From contig JACDQD010000103.1 of the NCBI GenBank assembly GCA_019843655.1, positions 3,906,001 to 3,970,000 of the forward strand: a stretch of DNA of 64,000 bases. Direction: 5' to 3'. The stretch comes from Lethocerus indicus (Eukaryota; Arthropoda; Insecta; Hemiptera; Belostomatidae). Position numbers and translations under genes: made by a program. Shown here in pieces: positions 1 to 13,386 of the stretch. The notes under the pieces were generated by a model. It was not told where the DNA came from and did no database searches. It was given only the letters and a program-made list of their open reading frames with translations. The number at the start of each line of letters is the position of its first letter. Position 1 is the stretch's first letter.

Positions 1-3000
1 CCACTTCATCAGAGGGGGGAGGGGCACCCCTCTTCGCTTAACACGGGGATTAGGCTTTGAGGCCTACCTCACATATCGATAACCGCGGGGCTTAAGCCCC
101 CTTTACGACCTGTTTCCGGAGGACGCCGACAGGCTTTTTAATAACTTATTCACGGCGCGTTGTCCTAGTCGTCGCCTGTGAATTTGTTTGCTTTCACGCC
201 CCAACCGGTGCGAGATAGTTACAGCCGTAGGGCGTATGGAGGAGAAACCAGTCTTTATAATCATTTCAGCCCTTACGGGGGATTCTTCCTTTTGAATTTT
301 GTCGGATTGAGATTTGACTCAATCAAATTGAATTGATTTATAATATATTTTGTGAATATACACAGTTATACTTAACGTGTTTCAGGCGTAGCATGCACCA
401 TCATATTAGTGTTCTGAAATGAGAAAAAATATAACATTATATTAAAAATATTAGAAAAATCCTAAAATAAGCCAGAAAAATAATAAAACGAATGTTAACG
501 AATGAATGCAAAATCAGGAATAATTGGAAATCTGAAAATTTCCATGCATGGGAAACTGTGAGAAAAATCACAGTTTCGTGCTAAATTTTATACTGGTTAA
601 AATACCGCGGCAGGGAATATCTGAACATAAAATAATAGCTGCGCAATCTAGTATAATTATAATTTACAAGAATGAGGGACAAATAAGTCGTGAATTGAAA
701 CAATAAATACGTACTCACGGTGAAACGTGTACACAGATAAGATGAAAAATACGTTGGTATCAAAGTTGTTAAGTTTGAATTTTTCGAATTACGCAGTATC
801 CTGATGGAATCGTACAAACGAGGCAGCTGTAATACATACACATGGGGCGTACGGTAAAGGAACTCTGGGGACTGCATTCCCCGTTGGGGCGTAAAAACTT
901 TCGTATATGGGACACTCTCGGGCTGTTGGGAATAAACAAATAAAACGGAGTTACAAGACTTACAGAATACGCCGTACAGTTTAGAAAGGAAACGATCCGT
1001 CGAGCCGTAACAGGAGCGACTTCCTTACGGTGAGTGTAATTAGAAAAATACTAGGGATATTAATAATTCGCTGATATTTATTATGGCGTCATGCGATTGA
1101 TATGTCGATGTTATTAACTTTACTATATGTAAACTATAAATTGTTCGCGTTTTCTCACGAATATTCTATAGAACTATTTTGGTTTTGGTAGAAGAGTGGA
1201 GAATCACTGTTAGGGGAGAGAGACAACTGGAGAAAGAGTGGAGTAAAGGAAGAACTGTAGGGCCGGGCGGCCCCTGCAGGTAGCGCGGGCTGCCGAGTGG
1301 TAGGGGCCCTGTAGTCCCCTCCACTGCCGCCCAACACTCTCCCCTTCGCTCAGGCTTCAGTCCTCTCCCGGTCTTCGGACTGTTGAAGCGGAGTTAGAGT
1401 CTACACGTTCGGCCCAACCTCCTACCCCCCCGAATCGCGAGTACGTAAACGCTTATCGCACCCACTTTAAAGTTCCTCGACACTTTAAGTGCGGTACCGC
1501 CCCCCGACCGACAGTCGGGGCCTCCCATGAAATTTACCCGGCTTTTTTCTCTTTTCTTTTTTATTTTCGGTGTGACGTGTGCCATTTAAAAAAAAAATAA
1601 GTGACTGTGTGGGATTAAAGTGAACTCGCCGGCCAAGAAACTGCCGCTGGACTCTGGTGCTGTGTCAGCGTTGTGCCAGTAAGTGCTGTCTTGTTTCTGA
1701 AATTAATTTGGACCCATGTCCACACCAGAATATGATGCCTTTCAAAATATACTATCAGACCGCTTACTGGTTTCCTTCTCGAAATGCTTCGTGGCCGTAT
1801 TCATGCAAGCGTTAGAATTAGGGAGCCCATGAACTTTCTCCCCCTATCATTTTATTTATATAACACTAACGTTATTAGTCGGTGTTTTACTTTCCTGCGC
1901 CCTTCTCTACTCATCCTGCGAATCGTTGGTTACAATGCTACCGATTACAATCTTTTAGGATGTTGTTATTGGTCTGGTTTGCCGCGTTGTTTTAACATTC
2001 GACCGACAGTTCATCAGGCGCAGGAGGTATACAAACCCTGAACAATCCGAACATTTATACAATATTGTCAAAGAATATTCCATATAATGACAAGATTTCT
2101 CGCAGCCTTCAATTAAATCTTACAAATGTAAGACTGACCAAATCAGCGGCCATCGCCGTGGAAATCGTCCCTTCTCGTTATAAAAGATAAATTAAAGAAT
2201 ATTCTTTCTGCCTACCTTTTCGGCGTCCACCTGGATATTCATCGCTTTTGAATGAAACGACTGCATTTAATCGCCCGTTGCACGATTCGCTCATGCATCT
2301 CCAGGACAACATTTCACGGAAGTTCAGCTGTTGAAATGTCCCATTTCAAGAACAATTATTTAAACATATATCGTACTATACGGTATTGTATGACACCGAA
2401 CGAAGTTTCCGCTTATCAATTATGCTTTTGTGGTACCCGGCTTTGCTGTTCTCAATGTCAGCAATCTGCTTACACAACTCGTTCCTTAATTGTTTACCAA
2501 TCGGGTTCCCAGCGTTTAGTGTTGCGAGGGCGGTGGAAGTGCGTCGGTTTTAAACCGAAAGCGGGTTATTGGGCCCGGCAAATGTTTTTGTTTGTTCTGG
2601 CGCGATTTAAACTGCCGCCGGTTACGATTGAGTGTTGATTTCTTGCCGCCCCGGGCTATTGGCTTACCGGCCTTCCGAAGATGCATTCTCGCTTTATTCC
2701 TCCTCAATTTGTATACTATAAAAATAAAATAATTCCAAAAAAAAAATGTTCCCTTTCTCTCAAAACAGAGAAAAAATTAGTCTATTTCGATGTATCTATG
2801 GCTCAATGTTTTTGTCTATCGTCGATGCAATTCTTTTTTCAATCCGGTACCCAACAAATTTATATCTTGTAACGAGGAATTACTGATTTGGCTCCGTGCT
2901 TTTTTCGTGGTTCTCCCGCCGTCGGTAGCATTCCTTCAGTAATGCAGGGAGTTAATCATGCGTTTCGGTTGGCCATGAAAAAACATCCTGCCGGCCTGTC

Positions 3001-4171
3001 CACTACACTTAACACATTCCGGATCCCGAAACGAGTCCGTTCAACCCGATTCACCCGAGTGGTCTAGAAAAATGTCGAAAGTTAATCCGCAACATATATA
3101 TATACGTATAAAATCGTACCAATGCAATTTCTTCTTGGGCGCAACATGTTTTACCCTCTTCACTCTTCTAAAATAATTGGCGGTAAATCTCTTTAGTATT
3201 CCGTCCATTATTCCTCGTTTTAATGTTTCTAATTAACTGAATAATATGCGTAAGTTCAAACAAAAACATTTAACTTAACTAAAAAAAAAAAAAATTTAAC
3301 ATTTAAACATTTAACTAGTTATTATTGTTTGAATTAGTTACTTCAATACTTATTAATTCCTCACTTTTTCTTTCCGGTTTTTCGATTGGCAAATTTCTCA
3401 TTGTTAGTTTGGAAGGGAATCATACGGTAACACGATATATCACGGTAGGGGGGCCGGGCACAATTGGTTGCAAATGCCGACGCGGCGTTTCGACGGTTTT
3501 TTTTTGGCTCTGACGTTGTAAGCGCAACGGGCTATTAGCCTCCCCCCGGGTCCACCCATTAGCGGCGGTCTCCCGAATTAAGTGAAAGTAAGTGCTCGGT
3601 TATCGATTCGCGAGCGTCTTTCGTTCTTTATATTCGCACCGTTACACAATAAGAGGTAACGTCGAGGATGAAACATAAAAATCTGCCAAGCAACGGTACT
3701 TTAAGGAAACCGAGTTACACTCAAATAATTACGCTAATGAATTAAAAAGACAGTATCATATCAAAGTGTTGAGATCCTTCTGCGCGAATAGGTTTTACAT
3801 TTAAATATTTTACCACATTAAATGTGAACAATCAGTTTCAAAAAGATATTACACAAATTTAATGCCGGTCAGGATTTCAAGGCTGTATACTAGACATTTT
3901 ATACCTACATACCATACACGAAATCATTAAAAATTTTAAATCATCTCGGAATTATCCAGCTATATGTTCAAATATCGGTTGAACTTTGTAGAAGGTTGAG
4001 TTCCTATGGGTTAGAGTTGCAAAAAACTAACCGATACAGCTCAATCCAGTCACTGGGGAAAAATATTACGAAGACAGTTCCATGTGCAATTAAAGCGTCA
4101 CCCCGGAGCTAGGAGAGCTCTAGGAAGACGGGCCACTCCAGGCAGACTGAGATGAATAATTCAGTACGCAG
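1..4171. other. Gene-free stretch, no recognisable gene
   Basis: Mostly AT-rich DNA with short GC-rich patches, for example around 1260-1520. The open frames here (the longest is 128 codons, 2252-2638, + strand) show no recognisable domain, no convincing codon bias and no splice-flanked structure. A run of adenines lies near 3280-3293. I see no RNA gene or mobile-element protein. It may be intergenic, or part of an intron in the 5' untranslated region of unc-5 if that gene has distant upstream exons. Confidence 0.6.
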
Positions 4172-4244
4172 CCCTCTCTCTTTCTCCTCTCTCTCCCTCA
4201 TTCTCTCTCTATCCATCTCTCCCTCTCCCTCTCCCTCTGTCTCT
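4172..4244. repeat. CT-rich microsatellite-like tract
   Basis: About 73 bases of almost pure pyrimidine on the + strand, made of interrupted CT, CCT and CTCCCT units. It is a simple low-complexity repeat. Short open frames on both strands across it, such as arginine/glutamate repeats on the minus strand, are by-products of the repeat and are not genes. Confidence 0.85.
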
Positions 4245-5464
4245 GCGGGAGTGTCCTCTTACAAATCGCGTATATCAACAAATCGAACGATCCTGGATTC
4301 TTCTTGTTTTGTGTTCCCGGTAATACTGAAACCATAGGACCCACCCCTAGATCCTGAAAAAAAGAACTGAAACGTATATTAACCTCACCCCCATAATCTA
4401 AAAACATATTTTCTTAAACTAAGCACAAGTTAAGCAAAAGTGGTGGGACAAAAGAGACAGTATTCTTTTTCTATGTAAGAACTATGTTGAAGTTATGCTA
4501 CTGACGAAGCCCTGAGATGTTTAGCGTACTCTAGATGTTATTACACTATGTATTTTCTGAAAACTACAGGTACGTCGTACCGAAAATTTCCAGGAAAATT
4601 TATTTTCCTGCTCCCCCTGCGTTAATGTATAAATAATGTTTTCGTTACAAACAGAATTCGTTATGTCGTCTCTGCTCTGCTTTGCTGAATTATTCTACTC
4701 GATGTGCTCGCTTATTAATTAAAACATATTTATACGGTTTTTATTTTATATCATAAAAACACATTTTATATCAAAGTGCAGCCTTATCCACTTCTGGTCC
4801 TTGCTGCTTCGAGTCAAGAGAGTGCCATATTCGTAGAATACTGAAGCCTTATTTCATCCAGCTGTCGTACCGATCTCCCCGCGTGTTGGTGCACGGTTTG
4901 AATCTGGAGCATAGCGTGAATTCTCAATGAGCCGTCGATTCTTCGAGCATCCCGCTTCTGTTTAGTTTTAAATCGCGTTCCGCCTCGTTCCCATTCAACA
5001 GGTGGGACCGTGTATATTAGCAGTTATACAAATACAACTATGTACAAATCATTTTTCATATTAGCCCAATGGATGTGCGGTTAAAACAACGCAAGCATTC
5101 ATCAAAAAGAGAGTGCCATGAAAAATAAAATCTATTGCACGAAATGGTCTAATCTAAGAACCGAGTATGAAAACCTGAATATATCTCTCTGGTCTCCTTT
5201 TGACAGTGTTTAGTCACTCAACAGTGTTTCAATCTCATTTACTCTTAAGTTAAGTGTAATACTTCGTTTCATGTCGATCCCCAATTGACTGTTGTCATAT
5301 TTACTGAAACGCTGAGTAGATATTCAATATTGAATCACTTTCGATGATCGGATATTGTTCCCCTTTACGAGTTCAATTTTAATTCCGAAACGAGATATTA
5401 TCTGCGCAAGTAGATTCGGCGAGTGCTTGACTGAGCGTTTGAGATCGCTGAGAGAGTTTCCGAG

Positions 5465-5540
5465 CCATAAATAATTCAAGACCTCAATTCTCGAGTGTTC
5501 TTTTTCGAATCGCGTTGTATGCTCGAAGCGACGGAAAATG
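5465..5540 (+). repeat. Diverged direct repeat, copy 1
   Basis: This block starts CCATAAATAATTCA and contains CTCGAGTGT, then a pyrimidine run and TTGTAT. The same ordered motifs recur 710 bp downstream at 6175-6252 with scattered substitutions. Either an old duplication or two copies of a dispersed low-copy repeat would explain it. It has no coding potential. Confidence 0.65.
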
Positions 5541-6174
5541 CCGAAGTATTTTTTTTATCCCACCCCTCTTCCCATGAAGATCTTCAGTAAGAAGTCGAAC
5601 TTAATTAGGAGTCTGAAATCGATTTCAACCTTTCACTGATATCCATTCGTCATTTCAAGGATCACATGAAGTATTATCTTGTAAATTTTTAGTTTATTGT
5701 TTTGTCGTATATCTTACATATCGTTTGTATAATTCTTAATATTATTTTTTTAAATTTCCTATTTATTAAATTCAAGTAGATGCACCGGTCCATTTGAATG
5801 TGTAACAATATTTAAAGTCTATTTGAGGCTCCAGTCAGTATACGAAGTTTTAATATTGGAAGAACCCTTAATACAAACCTTAAATCTGAATGGTACTAGA
5901 ATCTGTAATAACCAGCCTTCTTACGGATTTCAGGAAGAAATACATTGTTATTACCTCAGCGTCCTCGTAACGATTTTTCGTGCCCAATGGCTGAATATCC
6001 GTTAATTCTTTCAGACTGAGCAGTAAAAACCCGCACGTTGTAAACCCAATTACCTGTTATTTGTCTTAAATCTTATAAAGGTTAAACGGAGTAATTCCGC
6101 GCGACATTATCCCGCGTAATTAAAACCCCGTATCGGCCGCAGTAAAAACCCCGGCCCGGGGGCCGCTCCGATCC

Positions 6175-6252
6175 CCATAAATAATTCAGGGCGTCACTCC
6201 TCGAGTGTCCTCTTTCAAGATCGCTTGTATTTCGAATTGACTGGAAACCGCA
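6175..6252 (+). repeat. Diverged direct repeat, copy 2
   Basis: Second copy of the 5465-5540 block in the same orientation. It shares the opening CCATAAATAATTCA, a central TCGAGTGT, a CTCTTTC-type pyrimidine run and TTGTAT, followed by GGAAA. A weaker resemblance (ATAAATAA, then TCGAGTGCTCT) is seen near 61,463-61,500. Confidence 0.65.
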
Positions 6253-6267
6253 GGCCGGTGGATGGTT

Positions 6268-6308
6268 GGGGTGGGTGTTTCGGGGTGTTGGGTTAGGGGT
6301 GGTGGGGG
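6268..6308 (+). other. G-quadruplex-forming motif
   Basis: Six runs of three to five guanines lie within 41 bases on the + strand: 6268-6271, 6273-6275, 6282-6285, 6290-6292, 6296-6299 and 6304-6308. Loops are one to six bases. This meets the usual G3+ N1-7 definition of an intramolecular G-quadruplex. Function is unknown. Confidence 0.7.
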
Positions 6309-9300
6309 CCCAATATCCCGGAGCCCCCGTTACGGCCCCCGGGGCTCTATCTGTATTAAAGTCCATTGAATCGTCGACGGTGTTGGGACGGCCCCGGGCC
6401 CCCATTGTTATGGTAAAACTCTCTTTCGGGTGCTCTCGGAGTCATCCATCATCCCGGGGTCCTCCTCCTCCTTCTCCACCTCGACTATCCCCCCGCCACC
6501 CCTACCTCTTGAGTACCTGGCGAATCCCTCTTTTTCGAGCCTCCGTGTCCGCCGATCATGCTTTTACAAAACGGACTAGTGCGTTATTTACGAGTGGGGC
6601 CCTTATCTGCCTAACGGTGGGTGCGGGCCCTCGCCGGTAAATTGAGTATCTGTAGATCTTGACTTTTCACAGGCCCGCAACAATTGAGATCCTTCAGATC
6701 TTATTTGCTGTACCGTTCCGAAGGAAAATAAATCGTTTGTTTAAAAGTCCAGGTTACACCTTGAATAATTTTTAATTGCAAAAATTTGTTCCCATTAAAC
6801 TTTTTCTTTAAAAATTAGAGAAACATCGAACGGATTGTTCGATGGTGTGGATCGGTCCAGAAATTGAAGTTGCCATCAAACATCCTTCTCTGTCGCAACA
6901 GAATGCCAGACAAATACATTCTGAACACTTTCTAGAGGAAGACGCAACTGGAATCCATTAAAACTTTCAAATATCCGGACGCGGAAACGTGACTTCCCTA
7001 AGTATTTTGCATTGTGAATTTTTCGAACTGGTCTTACCAGTTTCTAGTCCGAGAGAGACCCTCGTTCGACATCGATATTTTATGGGGGGAAACAGAGGAG
7101 AGTTCTTCAGCTGTATGTCAATTCAGAATTTCAGGGCGGTCGGAAACCTGCGTTTGGTATCTGGGCAATACATTTTTTCTCACTCTCGTCGCATTTACAG
7201 GGATAATTGGCTGCTCTTGTCGTGCTGATCTCATCAATATTTTTGGCGGATCGTCCTCACTCGGGTTCAGTTTCTTCAGTAGCATTGTTCCGCCCGGGGG
7301 GTGAAAAAAGCCGGTATAAATTATGCGGAGGATCGCGTTCCCGAGTCAGCGGGGTGGTCTCCTTCCGAACTAACCCCCATTCCCCTTACATAACCAACAA
7401 GGTGACATACATTTTAATAGCTTAATTTATTAGTTTTCCTCTTCCCTCCTGCCATTGTATATAAAACATCGTAGGGTCGGTGTTTTGTACTTTCAATAGC
7501 CTATTCTCGGAGAATATAATAGTGAACAGAATGTACTATGTACTATGGGATACGTGACTCGAATTTTTTGAACAGCCTTTTTGGAGAGATTTCGGATAGA
7601 ATAAAACGATGCCGGAATATTACTGTTATTGATTAATAAAACCTTTATTATTATTATTGGTTATTTTAGTTCAGTAATAAAGACAGATCGAAAAACGTTA
7701 AGAATGAATACAAAAGTTCGTTTCAGATGATTCGGATACCAGATTCGTTTAATTCCTTCGTTTAAAGGACTTTCTTTTTATAAGGAAAGGATTTATTTTT
7801 TCTTATATTATGGATTCCATATTTATATCATTTTGTACTAAATCTGATTTGGAGACCTAACAGCAATATTGGGATCGGTGTTCGTTCATTCGTCTAAAAT
7901 GAATAATCTTATTAGAATCCTCGCATACCAGGATCGATGTACTTATAAATATCAATACAAATATGGTGTATTCATTCTTCCTCAGTATTTCATCTCTGCA
8001 TCAGATACGGTCTTGAGTCCCAACAGAATTTTAAACTGTATCCAGTCTTTAAATAATGTACGGTTGATATCTGCGAGTTACAAATTGTAGGAGGCAAACA
8101 ATATCGGTTTGATAGGGATCCCCCGGCGGGACGCTGAGCGTGACCGGAATCCGCTTCTGGGTTTGTTGCCTCCCAGTCCGACCGGGGAGAAAGCGAATTT
8201 TCTCGCCGTTTCAATTCTGATGTTAATTTAATCTTTCGACCCCCCCCCAAGCCGAAACAAACTGGATTCTTCCTTGTTTTCCTTTTTTTTGTTTTTTAAA
8301 ATTTGGACGGTCCCATCGACGGACGGTCCGACGAACGTCAGACGAGTGACGGTTTTTGTGAGGCGGAGGTCAGAAACATGGGCCGGCCACATGTGCCTTT
8401 TTTGCTTACGCCCAGCCCACGGTCGACCCGAATGAATTAGAATAATGCGTGAGAAATAATTACGATGAAATTTTAAAAAATGTAAATTAAAAAAACAAGT
8501 TTAGTGTCCTATTTATCTGACAGGACCTTACAATTATGTTTTCTTCGATTTCAACAAAATAGACTTTTTCCAGGGCAATAGTGATAATACCAAAAAAACC
8601 TATTTCAGGCTACCGAAATATAATTAATAGTAAAGAATATATGTATGGTAAATCAATATAAATGTTAATTTAGAGATTTGGTGATAAGAGGGGAGAACGA
8701 ATTTTAATGGTCGAGTTTTCGCCTTGCGTCTGTGTAAACTTCAGAAATGTATGCACCCCTGTTGTCGCGTCCGTCATCCGTCGTTGCGTATCGTTCGCAA
8801 TGACTGATTGCATTCTTAATTTGCATTTTACCTATCGCAATCTCTATTTCGCTTTCCGGTCGCATTGTATTTCCCGAACCCGACGCAAATGAGAGACACG
8901 GTCGGACCTCCATCCGTCCCATCCTCATTCGAGCGAATCATTCACGAGAGCTAGATCTAGATAAAGGGTACTCGGTCGTCAGTGGGTGGCTTCTTTAACG
9001 GGGTACGACTGTCAGAGTTGTTGACTCGAATCCTGTCAGCTGTTGACCAATTAGAGACCCGGGTACGCCGTCTCTCTGAGTCACCCACGCGCTGTACCGA
9101 ATGACACGGATAATATTATCTTCTTTTTTTCGTCTCGGTTGTAGTTACAGTTATGCTAATGTGACGGCTCCTATATCTGTGCACCGACACTGTGTATTGA
9201 ACATTTATTGCTGGACCTTAATGTTCAGATTAGTCACAAATGACCTAGAGAAAAAATTAAATATTTTTAAGTCATTAGATTTTAATGAAATCAGCTTCTT

Positions 9301-12300
9301 ATGTTTTCCGAATTGATATTGTACTAAGTAACTGAGTAAGATTACTCTCTAAGCTTGGAGACAGAAAAGTGGAGGCCGTTGCCGATCTACCGTTAACCGG
9401 TTCTCCGTTATTCCGTGTAGAAGCGCTACTCCCTGCTTCGCTTACCGGGGAAGGCTTCCCCTTCTTTCTTCCCATGTCGGGGTGCGAAGTGGGGTGCAGC
9501 TGACAAGTGTGACGCGCCTTTCACTGCACCCTCCTTCCCTCCCTCCCTCCATCCCTCATGCCTTCGACCCTGTCCCTCGGAATTCGGCAGGTGCAGATGT
9601 TGCCTGCCCCTCGGGAAGCGGCTTATCTCTCACTAGGTCTCTTGGGAACCGAAATTTCCGGTCAGCTAGACAAACATTTTCCCGGAAACCGTCCCTACTT
9701 GGCACTATAGAAATAATCCCGACGGAAGACACAAATAATGGTGAAAATTGGACCACATTTGTGTAGAATTTTGATCATTGAGCCGGTTATAACGAGCTTG
9801 GAACTCGAGTTTTTGTATCGTTTTGTAGTATTTATAACTTGCACTCAGGTGGAATTTTAATTCCAGAATAAAAAAATTATATTTCTTATTTATAATTTAT
9901 CTTATTTATAAATACGCGATGTTATATTTAGAACGTAATTTATACCATTGTCAAGTAAATTCTTAATTTATACTTATACTTTATCCACTGTTGGATGTTT
10001 GGACCTTAGTGCTGCATCTACTCGTTTTATCCACTGTCACAGTATCCTGTTTGCATTGTCTCCTGGTAATCCGTCGAAATGTCAACACCGGTGTTGACGC
10101 GCCTATCGCCGTTCACGTGTCAACAACGATTGTCGGCCCTTTAATCGCTTGTAAGACTCGCTGTAATAACTCGCTGTATGCATTTCAAACAATGACTACC
10201 AGCAGTCGTTCAAATCAAACTGCAGAACATTCATTTCCCCCAGGCTTCAGTTCAGCGTTCAATTACACTTCCGATGTGTAAACTTGATTTCAGATTGGCA
10301 TTAATTCTATATTCCGTTAGTTGGTATATATTTTTGTTTATCGGGTGTAATATATTACTCCTTTAAACTGGTTTATAGACCCTAAATTGAAAGACTGGAT
10401 TTGAGGTCTTTATTCATGTTCCATCCCTTACAACGTTTTCTGGGTTATCAATCGGTATTTTTATTTTTAGTATATTTCACGAAATTTATGTTATCAATTC
10501 TTTTTTTCGCACTTTTATCAGAGTCTTGTTTTCCTTCGAGATTCTCGATTATCACCGGCATTAGCTCCTGACGGGGTGGTCCAAAAGTCGTATATTACCG
10601 GGGATTTGAGGGAGGCGCGAGTAGGAGGATTGGGCGAGGAGGCGAGAGAGTGATGGAGATGGAAGCGGTGAAAGACGGAGGTAGAGTCCATGGGGGAGTG
10701 GAGAGGTATAAACCCCGGGGAGGTATATAAGGGCTGGGCCACAATGACCCCAGCCCACATACACATTACCGGCCGTTATTTCCGATAGATAAAACACAGC
10801 GGGCTCCGTCTCTGTCCAGGCTCTTATCTCGGGGGCCCCGTTAAATACTTGGACGGTAAAACGTTTAGAGGGCCTTTTAACCGGACGTCCGAGACAATTG
10901 AAGCGACGTTACCGTTGTATAAACAGGGGAACCCGCATTTCGCCCATTCTAAAGTTCTCAGCTCTCAAAGGTCTGGAATGGAGACTTCATTTGTGTCGAC
11001 TATATGACAAAATGTAGAAATTCGCAGTTGAATGTAGAGTGTCGAACTCCACTAAGGGAGAATGCTTAGACCTGTCATTAAAATTAAACTAGCAGGTACC
11101 AAATTAAATGAATTCCTGTCATCCTCAATCCCCTCTGAAACAAAATAGAAATACCAATGCTTCTTTCATGAAAATACGTTAAATAATACAATTACATTGC
11201 TATTATTGGGGATATGGATGATTAATAAAAAGATGGACAGCGGTGAATTGAAAGTACTTTTAAAGTAAACATAAAGTAATACATAAACGGCCTACTTCTG
11301 TTATGGAGAATAAATAACGGTTTGAGCCGCTCATAAAGATTTCACTGACAATATGCTCCGCTTCCGATTTCACTGATAAATAACGATAATTGACGCCGGT
11401 TCTAAGCTTTCAGATTTAGTGCCCCGGCGGAGGGACCGGAGTTTAAAATTTATTGAAAGAGCGATAAATCGTCCTTCTATAGTGGTAGGGAATAGATTCG
11501 AAAGACTTTTTCACTTTTCAAACTTGTTGTACTCGGCTAGTACCCTCGGAGAATATATAGCAGGCTTTTTAAATTGAAATTGACCGTTCTTTTAACAGCA
11601 TCGGCCCTGTTCTCTCCCCTGGATCGTTCTTAAAACAACCGGATCATCGATAATAATCCGGATTATCTCTTGAAAATTTATCACCCCAGGTAAATATTTG
11701 AAGCCCCTCTCTGGGGCATTAAAATAAGTCAATTATGATTTTATCGAATAATTATCTGTTCGTTTGTCGTCGAGTTACTGGAAGGACAAGTATTTGTCGG
11801 AGTACTCCCCCCTGCCCTCCTTATATAATTGGAAACTGAAGTGTCTCAGCTTTTGTCTCAATCGGGTCCATTGTCTACCCAAGTCTTTATTGACTCGGCG
11901 AAACGGGGTTGGAGGGGCGGGGGCCGGGGCGGAATCCTTTTAATTTCCGTTTCCCTCGGGGCGCATTGTCGAGTGTCTCTTTTTTGGAAGGAGGGAACAA
12001 AAAAAACAGAATTATGGCTCTATAAAACCATTCGGAAGGGGTTTTCAGGAAATGATAATTGTACCCAACTAAATATATCTTTGTTTTTTAATGTTAACAT
12101 AATTTAAACCGGTACTGACGGTCCGAAATCACTCGTAGGCGACTTCCTGGGAAAGTAAACCGATCGTGTTACTCATATATAACACAGCTCGAATCGAAAT
12201 AAAAAAAAAACATTACATCCTTTCTTCATAAATTACACGTGTTCTGTTAATGGTTCTGGAGTCTCGTACACGCCACAACCCTTCTGGAGAAGGTAGAGCA

Positions 12301-13040
12301 TATATGAGAGAATTTAAAATTATATCATTCGATCCTATGTCTAGATATACGAAACAAATTAGGCGGTACTCCTTTAGCAAAACATCAGGCCGGCCCATAC
12401 GTACGGGGAACGGGTTTCGGGTTACCATGGTCACGGTCGTATAATAGACGCGAATCGATTTAAGGGGAGTATCGTTCGCTCTCGCCGTGAAGGGCCTCGC
12501 AGAGGATCGAACAGGAGTTTTACATATTCTAGCACTTGCTAAATTACATTTATATGTATGAGGGGTGAGTTTTCATCGCTGCCAAGCTGAAATAAGCTGT
12601 GTAGGTTCCCCGGCAAGCAGGCATTAACAGGTTACAGTTGATGTTTTGTAATACAGATGTATTTTTTTTCAAATTGAAAACTCCAAGTTACTACACTTTT
12701 AGGCTGAGATTAGTAATATGGGCATCTTTTCAATCCCTAGAAATAGTAATTAATCTCACAATAATATTCCCTACTAAATGGTTTTTTAATCGCATTACTC
12801 TTTTACGTATTGCGCTGTAAGTGAAAGGCACATTTATAATTGATGAAGAAGACAGAATAACTTAGAATATGCCTGAAAATTCCACAAGAAACTGCAGAAG
12901 CTGATGTACCAAAGTACGTCGGTTCAATCCGCTTATGCAGAGAGAGGGGGCCCGAAGAGGCAGACCGCAAGAGCCAGAGCTGCCGGTGCAGCACTCGACC
13001 CGCCCGCGTCAAATGCACGCTCCGCTGCCCCCTCGGCCAG

Positions 13041-13110
13041 CACACACTGATGTACACACACTGATGTACACACACTGATGTATACACACACTGATATACA
13101 CACACTGACG
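13041..13110 (+). repeat. 14-bp minisatellite
   Basis: About five head-to-tail units of CACACACTGATGTA. The first three (13041-13082) are identical. A TA insertion follows, then a unit ending ATA and a final partial unit ending ACG. The repeat encodes cysteine/valine-rich strings on the minus strand, which explains the odd open frames at 12803-13236; these are not genes. Confidence 0.95.
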
Positions 13111-13386
13111 CCACTCTACAATCAGCAAATGCCAGCAAGCCCCCGCTTCCATTATTTCCGCGTCTGATAATATATACCCCCTCACCCCGAGAGTCACCCG
13201 GTGTATTATTGTTGTCCGTCCTGCCTCAAGTCCCACTGGGGCATTCCGACTTGTGCATTTCGCGGTCCCGGCTCGGAAATCCGTTTTCGGCCGTCGATAA
13301 AAAGGAAATAGTATATATAAAATATAACTTTGTTTAAAAAGAAGTCTTCTAGTTATTGTCCAACATACCTCCGTATATTACTAATC

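Larger units (their letters stand above)
4245..13040. other. Gene-free stretch with repeats and a G-rich block
   Basis: No gene is recognised. It contains a pair of diverged direct repeats (5465-5540 and 6175-6252) and a G-rich block (6268-6308), each listed separately. A homopyrimidine run lies near 8270-8300. The open frames, such as the pair on opposite strands at 6082-6640, sit in GC-rich DNA where stop codons are rare by composition, and they match no family I know. Confidence 0.55.

Noticed and set aside
4198..4407. Arg/Glu-repeat peptide on the minus strand
   Set aside because: Product of the CT-rich tract, with no independent evidence of coding.
12803..13236. Cysteine/valine-repeat proteins on the minus strand
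   Set aside because: Direct translation of the 14-bp minisatellite at 13,041-13,110.
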